Positions 1 to 4,988 of a stretch of DNA of 7,157 nucleotides are shown here, one piece after another. Origin of the DNA: JAADGZ01 sp964596835 (GTDB lineage Bacteria; Pseudomonadota; Gammaproteobacteria; UBA6429; Thiohalophilaceae). The stretch's first letter is position 1, and every line of letters starts with the position of its first letter. The translations under genes were made by a program, and so were the position numbers. The notes under the pieces are model-generated. The model made no database searches. It was not told where the DNA came from and was given only the letters and a program-made list of their open reading frames with translations. The DNA lies in the NCBI GenBank assembly GCA_964596835.1, contig CAZQVV010000130.1, positions 1-7,157 of the forward strand, written 5' to 3'.

Positions 1-1
1 C

Positions 2-391
2 GGACTACTGGCACCATTCGGCAACTGCCGCGCCTCTGCGCGGCAGCACTACAAAGACTTCGTGAGACAGGGAATTAACGCTGGGAGTATCTGGAACGAA
101 CTACGTCAACAGATATATCTCGGAGACGAACGCTTTGTTAAGCGAATGCTGCGAAAGGCTAGAAAGATCGGAATACAAGGCGATGAGCAGAGTATCCCGC
201 AAGCCCAGCGGCAGGTGCCGGCAGTCTCGCTTGATCAGATCGCAGATAAGTATCGCGCTCGCAATGATGCAATCATAGCCGCGTACGCAACCGGAGCATA
301 CAGCTATCGTGAGATTGCCGAACACTTTGGGTTGCATCTGGCGACCATCGGCAGAATTGTTCGCGGTCGGATGCAACAATGCAAGAACTGA
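2..391 (+). CDS. REP-associated tyrosine (Y1/IS200-like) transposase, C-terminal part; 5' end off the window
   Basis: The frame is open from base 2 to the TGA at 389-391. A GTG at 62 could be called as a start, but the residues before it (for example ARQHYKDFVRQG) continue the protein, so I read this as the C-terminal 129 codons of a longer gene cut by the window edge. The segment SIWNELRQQIYLGDERFVKRM and the later IPQAQRQVP are typical of the C-terminal half of REP-associated Y1 transposases. The last 45 residues, around AIIAAYATGAYSYREIAEHF, form a helix-turn-helix that probably reads DNA. The catalytic HUH and Tyr residues would lie off the window, so activity cannot be judged. These enzymes nick and move REP-type hairpin DNA as single strands. 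An inverted, broken 5' end of a second copy follows at 421-516. Confidence 0.8.
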   Translation, partial: GLLAPFGNCRASARQHYKDFVRQGINAGSIWNELRQQIYLGDERFVKRMLRKARKIGIQGDEQSIPQAQRQVPAVSLDQIADKYRARNDAIIAAYATGAYSYREIAEHFGLHLATIGRIVRGRMQQCKN

Positions 392-421
392 CCCCACTGC
401 GCACAGACCCCACTACGCACG
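390..421. repeat. Two tandem 16-bp copies of GACCCCACTRCGCACR
   Basis: Units 390-405 and 406-421 differ at two positions. The first unit begins inside the transposase stop codon. The core GACCCCAC recurs once more as GTGGGGTC at 570-577, upstream of the inverted transposase remnant. The motif therefore appears beyond the 3' end of one copy and ahead of the 5' end of the other, in the same orientation relative to each gene. I infer it marks the element's ends or belongs to its REP-like flanks. Confidence 0.6.
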
Positions 422-516
422 TACTCATCCGCATAAAAACAAGCCGAACGATTATGACCCCGTTGAATGATGCGCTAGGGAATACCCGGCAAAGATAGAC
501 GTGCGCGTCTTGGCAT
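421..516 (-). pseudogene. Broken 5' end of a second REP-associated transposase gene
   Basis: Reading the - strand from the ATG at 516-514 gives MPRRARLSLPGIP, then a TAG stop at 477-475, then RIIQRGHNRSACFYADEY, after which the similarity ends at about 421. This is the characteristic N-terminus of REP-associated Y1 transposases, in which a Trp usually follows GIP, so the stop is probably a TGG to TAG change. A perfect AAGGAGG Shine-Dalgarno (complement of 524-530) sits 7 bases before the ATG, which supports a once-functional start. Only about 32 codons survive. The remnant converges on the 3' end of the + strand copy, leaving two partial copies in opposite orientation. Confidence 0.75.
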
Positions 517-659
517 GGTGAACCTCCTTGTTCATCTTCAGCCTATGTTAACCCGGCAAAGGTCCCTTGGTGGGGTCCATCACACCTTGTCCATAAGCGC
601 GTAGGGCACTCCGATACCCCCCTCGCGTGGCGAAAAATTCGGTCGCGTGGAAATCCAGA

Positions 660-1460
660 CTAGGAATTCTGCTGCCAGCGCACGCTGGCACCCAATAAAC
701 CGACCATGCCGAGAACCATAAGGGCCAAGGTGCCCGGTTCCGGCACAGTCAGATTCATCCTGGCAGAATGACCATTCGTTAATGTCAGGCTGACGCCGTC
801 AAGGTAGCTCTTCACCGGCTTGCAACCAGTGTTGCAGGAGGCGATGATATCCATAAACAAGATCTTCTCGTTTCCGTAAAGGCTGCCGAGGAGCGATAAA
901 GTATCGTCTACGCCGGGAGTTGGCGTGGTCCAAGGGTGGTTGTTTATTTTGTCAGTAATCCTGTTGACCCCTAGCGTTGCGGTGTTCGACTGAGTCCAGT
1001 TGGTGGCCGGATTGTTCGGACGATCGAACATGAAGCGCTTGCCATACCAGTGGGTTGCATCTCCCTCTGTGTAGATCTTGAGTTGCCAGTCGGAGAAGTC
1101 TGAATTTCCTGCCTCGGTGTTTTTTGTCCAGTAGGATACCGAAGCCAGATCGCCCATCGTAACCGCGGGCATACCGAAGATGGCTTTCGGTGACATACGG
1201 AAAGCCGTATATGCTTCGCTAGGGTTGGACCAGTAAGAGCTACTCCCGTAACCCGTTGGCCCCGGTTGATTAAGCGCCGTTGGCCGCGGCTTGTCCGCGT
1301 CGAAGCCAAAGGGCACACCTCCTTGGCCATTGGCAAAGGTCGGGCCGTCCGCCAAGGCAGCCGAGGGGACATTGAAATTAAGTAGTGTTGCCGAGGCGTT
1401 TGTCCCTGACAGCAGCCCTAGAGCAAAAATGGCGCTGACCAGCAATTTTGAATATTTCAT
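660..1460 (-). CDS. PEP-CTERM sorting-domain secreted protein (exosortase substrate)
   Basis: A 266-residue protein built for export and C-terminal sorting. Residues 1-24 are a signal peptide (basic MKYSK start, hydrophobic core, probable cut after NASA). The middle, about 25-235, is rich in Gly, Ser, Thr and Asn, has one close Cys pair (Cys209 and Cys213, CNTGC) and ends in a beta-strand-like LDGVSLTLTNG; I recognise no catalytic domain. The C-terminus has VPEPG at 239-243, a hydrophobic helix to about 258 and the tail VRWQQNS. In this system an exosortase cuts at the PEP motif and the protein goes to the surface or exopolysaccharide matrix. The tail is odd: it has one Arg where an Arg cluster is usual. 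The start is backed by GGGAGGG just upstream. The gene stands alone; no exosortase or polysaccharide gene is in view. Confidence 0.9.
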   Translation of the reverse strand: MKYSKLLVSAIFALGLLSGTNASATLLNFNVPSAALADGPTFANGQGGVPFGFDADKPRPTALNQPGPTGYGSSSYWSNPSEAYTAFRMSPKAIFGMPAVTMGDLASVSYWTKNTEAGNSDFSDWQLKIYTEGDATHWYGKRFMFDRPNNPATNWTQSNTATLGVNRITDKINNHPWTTPTPGVDDTLSLLGSLYGNEKILFMDIIASCNTGCKPVKSYLDGVSLTLTNGHSARMNLTVPEPGTLALMVLGMVGLLGASVRWQQNS

Positions 1461-1477
1461 CTTGACCCTCCCATGGA

Positions 1478-1493
1478 CTCGGCAAGTGCCGAG
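1478..1493 (-). promoter_or_regulatory. Perfect palindrome in the leader of the PEP-CTERM gene
   Basis: CTCGGCA (1478-1484), spacer AG, TGCCGAG (1487-1493) is a perfect 7-bp inverted repeat. It lies 18-33 bp upstream of the ATG and ends a few bases before the GGGAGGG ribosome site. It could be a leader hairpin limiting ribosome access or an operator; the sequence alone does not separate these. Confidence 0.5.
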
Positions 1494-1566
1494 AGTATTA
1501 CTCGCATTGACCTTCAGGTTGAAGCTGGCATCCGAGGAGCCGGATTAATCGCCTCGCAAATCACAC

Positions 1567-1583
1567 AAGCAAATAATGGGCCG
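1567..1583 (-). promoter_or_regulatory. Candidate sigma-54 (-24/-12) promoter of the PEP-CTERM gene
   Basis: The - strand reads CGGCCCATTATTTGCTT. Against the sigma-54 consensus TGGCAC-N5-TTGC it matches 4 of 6 positions in the -24 box and all four of the -12 box, with the required GG-N10-GC spacing (GG at 1582-1581, GC at 1570-1569). Transcription would start near 1557, giving a leader of about 97 bases that contains the palindrome at 1478-1493. Exosortase-linked PEP-CTERM genes in several proteobacteria are under RpoN with the PrsK/PrsR two-component pair, which fits, but neither regulator is in this window. Confidence 0.5.
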
Positions 1584-1608
1584 CATCATGATCACCTTTT
1601 ATATTACA

Positions 1609-1625
1609 ATGGGTTACGAATCCAT
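1609..1625. promoter_or_regulatory. Near-perfect inverted repeat upstream of the sigma-54-like promoter
   Basis: ATGGGTT (1609-1615), ACG, AATCCAT (1619-1625): 7-bp arms with one mismatch. It is centred about 60 bp upstream of the predicted transcription start of the PEP-CTERM gene. An enhancer-binding protein site is possible, though such sites usually lie somewhat further upstream; a chance match is also possible. Confidence 0.25.
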
Positions 1626-1739
1626 TCTCGTTCTAGGGCAGCTTCGGGCGAGACTGGGTGTTAAAAACTCTGACGGCAAGGCTGGTCGATTCCACTTCGA
1701 AACCCCTTTCGCGGGTAGAATGACCTCCTCAAGAAGCGA

Positions 1740-1775
1740 AAAACTCTCGTTGATACATGATGATACGGGAGTTTT
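1740..1775. repeat. Stem-loop inside repeat copy 1
   Basis: AAAACTCTCGT (1740-1750) pairs with ACGGGAGTTTT (1765-1775), an 11-bp stem with one G-U pair around a 14-base loop (TGATACATGATGAT). A-T pairs at the stem base and T-runs on both strands give it the look of a two-way terminator, though the T-runs are short. Confidence 0.5.
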
Positions 1776-1874
1776 GGTACACTTTTTCCTATCTGTAAAA
1801 AACCCTGACGACAAGGCTGGTCGATTCCACTTCGAAACCCCTTTCGCGGGTAGAATGACCTCCTCAAGAAGCGA

Positions 1875-1910
1875 AAAACTCTCGTTGATACATGGTGATA
1901 CGGGAGTTTT
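1875..1910. repeat. Stem-loop inside repeat copy 2
   Basis: The same 11-bp stem (1875-1885 with 1900-1910) and 14-base loop, 135 bp on. The stem is unchanged and the one difference from copy 1 in this stretch is in the loop (acatgatg to acatggtg), so the pairing is preserved. Confidence 0.5.
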
Positions 1911-1969
1911 GGTACACTTTTTCCTATCTGTAAAAAATCCTGACGACAAGGCTGGTCGATTCCACTTCC

Positions 1970-2231
1970 TCGGCAGTTTGCGACCATTAACGTAAGCCCC
2001 CCGGGAAAAGGCCTGTAGCCCGCCAACTGGGTGTCCGTCAAAGGTAATCCCTGGATGTGCCGGCATAGGAGATTGTGGTCGACCTGGAGGCCGCGCTGGA
2101 GTAGTTCCAGCAAATCGCGGAAGATCTGAGTACGGAAGAGGCGTGACGTAGAGCTGACATGTCGTCGCGATGACCGTCGTGGTACCTGGGGATTTCTAAA
2201 CTGGGGGAATCCGGCAGCCGGATATTCTAAT
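1970..2231. other. Gene-free stretch between the tandem repeats and the three-way-junction element
   Basis: Frames are open here on the - strand (including RLFRTQIFRDLLELLQRG), and a + strand frame reads VVDLEAALE, stop, FQQIAEDLSTEEA, stop. Neither matches a family I recognise and neither has a ribosome site. The + strand reading has coding-like composition and may be the end of a decayed gene. I see no RNA gene. Confidence 0.35.
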
Positions 2232-2280
2232 TTGACATATAGAGGATCACTATATCTACCCTGTAACCGGGTAGTGTCAA
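2232..2280. repeat. 49-bp element able to fold into a gap-free three-way junction
   Basis: Three nested or adjacent inverted repeats fill this segment. The outer arms TTGACA (2232-2237) and TGTCAA (2275-2280) are exact complements. Inside are hairpin 1, ATATAG/CTATAT (2237-2242 with 2250-2255, loop AGGATCA), and hairpin 2, CTACCC/GGGTAG (2256-2261 with 2269-2274, loop TGTAACC). Both loops are 7 bases and the hairpins abut with no unpaired base; A2237 is shared between the outer stem and hairpin 1. It could be a transposon end, a protein-binding cruciform or a small structured RNA. The loops lack tRNA landmarks. Confidence 0.6.
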
Positions 2281-2300
2281 GTGGCACACAACCGCGATGT

Positions 2301-2430
2301 ATGCTGACATTGCTGAGCGGGCCTCCCGGATCGTATGTGAGCCCGGAAAGGGGAACGTTTGAATGGGTTCCATCCGCCGGTCAGGAGGGTCGCATTATAT
2401 TTTAAGGTTCAAACTTCATAATTGGCTTCT
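2301..2430 (+). pseudogene. Possible frameshifted fragment of an Ig-like/cadherin-like repeat gene
   Basis: The frame from 2301 reads MLTLLSGPPGSYVSPERG, then TFEWVPSAGQEGR, and stops at 2403-2405. This resembles the middle of putative Ig domains found in long surface proteins, with a pattern like SG.P.G..v....G.f.W.Ps..Q.G. After a one-base shift at about 2392 the next frame gives HYILRFKLHN, which fits the closing strand (Y.v.F.v.d) of the same fold. That frame stays open to the TGA at 2534-2536 without further likeness. The left end of the similarity falls close to the three-way-junction element. The call rests on pattern memory over about 40 residues and could be wrong. Confidence 0.3.
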
Positions 2431-2472
2431 GACAGGCACCGTCCTGCTGTTCGTCGCCGAGGGCGCAGCCTG

Positions 2473-2493
2473 GATCGGCATTAAAGACCGATC
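2473..2493. repeat. Inverted repeat GATCGG-N9-CCGATC
   Basis: Perfect 6-bp arms at 2473-2478 and 2488-2493 with a 9-base loop. No T-run follows, so it is not an obvious terminator. It lies about 155 bp upstream of rlmI. Confidence 0.35.
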
Positions 2494-2512
2494 AACGCGC
2501 GGTTGTCATAAA

Positions 2513-2537
2513 GCATTTTCTCAAAATGCGGTATGAT
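2513..2537 (+). promoter_or_regulatory. Palindrome next to a -10-like box upstream of rlmI
   Basis: GCATTTT (2513-2519), CTC, AAAATGC (2523-2529) is a perfect 7-bp inverted repeat followed two bases later by TATGAT (2532-2537), a fair -10 element. No good -35 lies at 17 bp; the nearest, TTGTCA at 2503-2508, is 23 bp away. The pair could be a promoter with an operator for rlmI, about 110 bp upstream of its start, but the promoter call is weak. Confidence 0.3.
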
Positions 2538-2596
2538 CCACTTTTTTTCCACAGAATAACGGTAGAAACTATCGCCTGGGTGCAGGTCATAACATT

Positions 2597-2656
2597 ATGA
2601 AATCAATCAATTTTGTAGCTGCATCGCCGTTCAACTGCGGATTCCGGGTTGAATAA
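2597..2656 (+). CDS. Possible 19-codon leader ORF overlapping the rlmI start
   Basis: ATG at 2597 opens a 19-residue frame (MKSINFVAASPFNCGFRVE) ending at TAA 2654-2656, with AGGT at 2584-2587 as a modest ribosome site. It overlaps the TTG candidate start of rlmI at 2649 and ends 19 bases before the GTG candidate at 2676. It may couple translation into rlmI or be a chance frame; the peptide resembles nothing I know. Confidence 0.2.
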   Translation: MKSINFVAASPFNCGFRVE

Positions 2657-3881
2657 AAATAAACCGGAAAAAAGAGTGAAAGACACCATCTTGCCTGAAT
2701 TACGGCTGAAGAAAGATGAAGAGCGGCGCTTGCGCGCCGGTCATCTCTGGGTTTACAGCAACGAGGTGGATACAGCCGCGACCCCCCTGAAATCCTTGCA
2801 GGCGGGTCAGCAGGTAAAAGTCTGCGATCAGCGAGGCAATACCCTGGGCTTTGCCTGCGTCAACCCCAATACCCTGATTTGCGCGCGTCTGTACAGCTTT
2901 GGCCGTCACCCGCAACTTGATGCCGGGTTGATAAGATCTCGTTTGGCGATGGCTCTGGCATGGCGTGCGGAGTATTTCGCCGCGCCCTGCTATCGCTGGG
3001 TGTATGGTGAAGGCGATGGTTTGCCGGGACTGGTGGTGGATCGTTATTTTGATGTGCTGGTTGTGCAGATTACCAGTGCCGGGATGGAACTGCTGAAAGA
3101 TAGTATACTGGAGGCGTTAACCGGACTGGTGAAAGCCCGCGTGGTGCTGTTGAAAAATGATACCCCGGCGCGGAAACTGGAGGGGTTGGCCAGTTACACT
3201 GAAACGGTCGTCGGCACTTTGCCGGATAGTATCGACGTGGTTGAGAACCAGATGCGTTTTGAAGTTCCGCTGGCAGGAAGTCAAAAAACCGGCTGGTATT
3301 ATGATCACCGGCTCAACCGGCAACGCCTGTCCACGTATGCAAAGGGCAAACGTATTCTCGATGTCTTCAGCTACGTGGGTGCCTGGGGTATTCAGGCACT
3401 GGGTGCGGGGGCGCAAAGCCTGCTTTGCGTGGATGCCTCTAAAACCTTTCTGGGTGTTGCGTTGCAAAATGCGCAACAAAACGGCCATGCTGATGCTGTC
3501 GAAACGCGAGCGGGTGATGCCTTCGAGGTGCTGAAACAGTTGCAGACGGAGAACCACCGTTTTGATATGGTTATCCTGGATCCGCCGGCGTTCATAAAAC
3601 GGCGCAAGGATATGCGGGAAGGCAGCCAGGCCTACCAGCGCATCAACCGTCTGGCGATGAAGTTGCTGGAACCTGGGGGACTGCTGGTGTCGGCATCCTG
3701 CTCCTATCACCTGTCTGCGGGGCAACTGGAAAGCGAGATTCGCAAGGCCGCCATGAAGGATCGCCAGCCCTTGCAGATCATCGAGCAGGGACATCAGGGT
3801 CCGGATCACCCCATACACCCAGCGATGCCGGAAACCGACTATCTAAAAACTTTTTTCTGTCGGCTGTTGCCGGGATACTGA
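2649..3881 (+). CDS. rlmI: Class I SAM-dependent 23S rRNA (cytosine-C5) methyltransferase, RlmI type
   Basis: RlmI (formerly YccW) transfers a methyl group from SAM to C5 of 23S rRNA cytosine 1962 (E. coli numbering). The 410 residues fit the family (about 400). The N-terminal PUA-like RNA-binding part (about 18-90) includes LRAGHLWVYSNEVD. The family signature EGDGLPGLVVDRY is at 121-133 and GWYYDHRLNR at 215-224. The Rossmann methyltransferase domain follows: motif I ILDVFSYVGAWG (236-247), VDAS (261-264), motif IV ILDPPAF (309-315) and SASCSYH (348-354), whose Cys351 is the likely catalytic nucleophile. Two starts are possible: TTG at 2649, or GTG at 2676 behind GGAAAAAAGA, which would remove nine residues and leaves all motifs intact. 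Both have a GGA 7 bases upstream; I give the longer form. Exact target specificity is by homology only. Confidence 0.93.
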   Translation: MNKNKPEKRVKDTILPELRLKKDEERRLRAGHLWVYSNEVDTAATPLKSLQAGQQVKVCDQRGNTLGFACVNPNTLICARLYSFGRHPQLDAGLIRSRLAMALAWRAEYFAAPCYRWVYGEGDGLPGLVVDRYFDVLVVQITSAGMELLKDSILEALTGLVKARVVLLKNDTPARKLEGLASYTETVVGTLPDSIDVVENQMRFEVPLAGSQKTGWYYDHRLNRQRLSTYAKGKRILDVFSYVGAWGIQALGAGAQSLLCVDASKTFLGVALQNAQQNGHADAVETRAGDAFEVLKQLQTENHRFDMVILDPPAFIKRRKDMREGSQAYQRINRLAMKLLEPGGLLVSASCSYHLSAGQLESEIRKAAMKDRQPLQIIEQGHQGPDHPIHPAMPETDYLKTFFCRLLPGY

Positions 3882-3893
3882 TTTCGTTTGCGA

Positions 3894-4082
3894 ATGAACA
3901 CCAATATTTCTCTTTGTACTTTTTGTGCTGTTTGCGGAATATTTATGCGATAGGGTGGTGATATGAATGCAGATGGTTGCTGGTGCTCTGGCAGCTTTCC
4001 CTGGGTTTCGCTTCCCTCTACCCAGGCTACGCCGGTTTTATCTGCGCTTAAATGGCAGGCTGTCTATAGCGATACCTTTTAA
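3894..4082 (+). pseudogene. Probable remnant of a small Cys-rich CWC-family gene, interrupted by TAG
   Basis: Starting 12 bases after the rlmI stop, the frame reads MNTNISLCTFCAVCGIFMR, a TAG at 3951-3953, then GGDMNADGCWCSGSFPWV and on to TAA 4080-4082. The order Cys-x2-Cys-x2-Cys-Gly, then Cys-Trp-Cys, then Phe-Pro recalls the Cys-rich CWC proteins (small, function unknown, probably metal-binding). The usual closing Cys pair is absent in this frame; another frame reads YAGFICA and a stop at about the right place, hinting at a second lesion. An alternative is that the 39-codon piece from the ATG at 3963, behind AGGGTGG (3952-3958), is translated alone. Its stop overlaps the lgt ribosome site. 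Confidence 0.35.
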
Positions 4083-4091
4083 GGAGTAACA

Positions 4092-4880
4092 ATGGTAGTT
4101 GATTTTAATCCGGTTGCGGTTTCATTTCTGGGCCTGAAAGTCCACTGGTACGGGCTGATGTATTTGCTCGCTTTTCTATCGGCCTGGAAACTGGGACGCG
4201 TTCGCGCGGCGAAGCCGGGTTCGGACTGGACGGCTGAGCAGATGGATGATTTACTGTTTTATGCCGGGCTGGGAGTGATCCTCGGCGGGCGCATCGGCTA
4301 TGTTCTGTTTTATAATTTTCCCGCCTTTGTCGAGAGTCCGCTGCTGCTGTTCAAGATCTGGCAGGGGGGCATGTCTTTTCACGGCGGTTTTCTTGGGGTA
4401 ATGGTGGCCTCCTGGTTTTTCGCCCGCAAATATCACAAGATCTATTTTTCCGTAGTGGATTTTGCCGCGCCGCTGGTCCCCCTGGGTCTGGGCGCCGGGC
4501 GCATTGGCAACTTTATCAACGGTGAGCTCTGGGGCAAGCCCACGGATTTGCCCTGGGGGATGATCTTTCCTGCTGCCGGGAATATTCCCCGTCATCCCTC
4601 GCAGCTGTATGAGGCCTTTTTCGAAGGGTTGGTGCTGTTTATCATCCTCTGGTGGTTTTCTTCACGACCGCGTCCGTTGATGGCGGTGTCGGGTGTCTTT
4701 GCTCTGTGCTACGGTGTTTTCCGGTTTACCGTCGAGTTTGTGCGCCTGCCGGATATCCAGCTTGGTTATCTGGCCTGGGGTTGGCTGACTATGGGACAGA
4801 TCCTGTCCGTGCCGCTGATTCTGACCGGTATTATTTTGCTGATATTGGCCTACCGGAAACGGGCAGACTCTCAGAGTTAA
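4092..4880 (+). CDS. lgt: Prolipoprotein diacylglyceryl transferase
   Basis: Lgt is an inner-membrane enzyme that moves diacylglycerol from phosphatidylglycerol to the lipobox cysteine of prolipoproteins, the first step of lipoprotein maturation. The 262 residues are a little shorter than E. coli Lgt (291). Visible landmarks in order are VHWYGLMYLLAF (17-28), GGRIGYVLFYN (65-75), SFHGGFLGV (95-103) with the conserved His-Gly-Gly, the family signature GRIGNFINGELWG (136-148), HPSQLYEAFFEG (168-179) and FRFTVEFVRLPD (210-221). About seven hydrophobic spans alternate with these, and the C-terminus is basic (YRKR). AAGGAG at 4081-4086, five bases before the ATG, fixes the start. It lies 210 bp after rlmI and 108 bp before thyA on the same strand; lgt-thyA is a common gammaproteobacterial pair. 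No key residue appears to be missing. Confidence 0.97.
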   Translation: MVVDFNPVAVSFLGLKVHWYGLMYLLAFLSAWKLGRVRAAKPGSDWTAEQMDDLLFYAGLGVILGGRIGYVLFYNFPAFVESPLLLFKIWQGGMSFHGGFLGVMVASWFFARKYHKIYFSVVDFAAPLVPLGLGAGRIGNFINGELWGKPTDLPWGMIFPAAGNIPRHPSQLYEAFFEGLVLFIILWWFSSRPRPLMAVSGVFALCYGVFRFTVEFVRLPDIQLGYLAWGWLTMGQILSVPLILTGIILLILAYRKRADSQS

Positions 4881-4988
4881 AAAGGCTTCCAGGCCTGTGG
4901 TCGGACAGCTATATTGGACAATAGCGGATAGTGGCCGCCGGAACATGACGAGTAACATTCCCAGAAACCCTGCCTGCAGGAAATTTGA

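Larger units (their letters stand above)
1661..1969. repeat. 135-bp direct tandem repeat, 2.3 copies
   Basis: Copy 1 is 1661-1795, copy 2 is 1796-1930, and a partial third (first 39 bp of the unit) is 1931-1969, each offset by exactly 135 bp. The full copies differ at only a few positions (for example acatgatg/acatggtg and gacggc/gacgac). The layout is A-B-A-B-A, with A about 39 bp (ending TCGATTCCACTTC) and B about 96 bp. Since 135 is 45 codons, long reading frames stay open through the array on both strands in several frames. None has a good start or a recognisable protein, so I treat those frames as by-products. Each full copy contains the hairpin listed below. Confidence 0.9.

Noticed and set aside
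101..397. - strand ORF opposite the transposase C-terminus
   Set aside because: Shadow of the + strand gene, with no ribosome site or domain.
623..650. 8-bp direct repeat TCGCGTGG (623-630, 643-650) after the PEP-CTERM gene
   Set aside because: Short, not palindromic and not followed by a terminator on the - strand; compatible with chance.
1661..1969. CRISPR-like array (39-bp repeats, 96-bp spacers)
   Set aside because: The two spacers are nearly identical to each other, so this is a tandem duplication, not a CRISPR array.
1576..1995. + strand ORF of 139 codons through the repeats
   Set aside because: It starts inside the sigma-54-like promoter region without a ribosome site, the few copy differences appear to change amino acids, and no family is recognised.
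2232..2280. tRNA gene
   Set aside because: The hairpins have 7-base loops, but there is no GGTTC T-loop, no acceptor stem of proper length and no anticodon context.
1661..2287. Long - strand ORF (208 codons) through the tandem repeats
   Set aside because: GTG start with no ribosome site, no recognisable domain, and its length owes much to a repeat unit divisible by three that is open in several frames on both strands.
4908..4925. GCTAT-N8-ATAGC inverted repeat between lgt and thyA as a terminator
   Set aside because: Weak 5-bp stem and no T-run after it.
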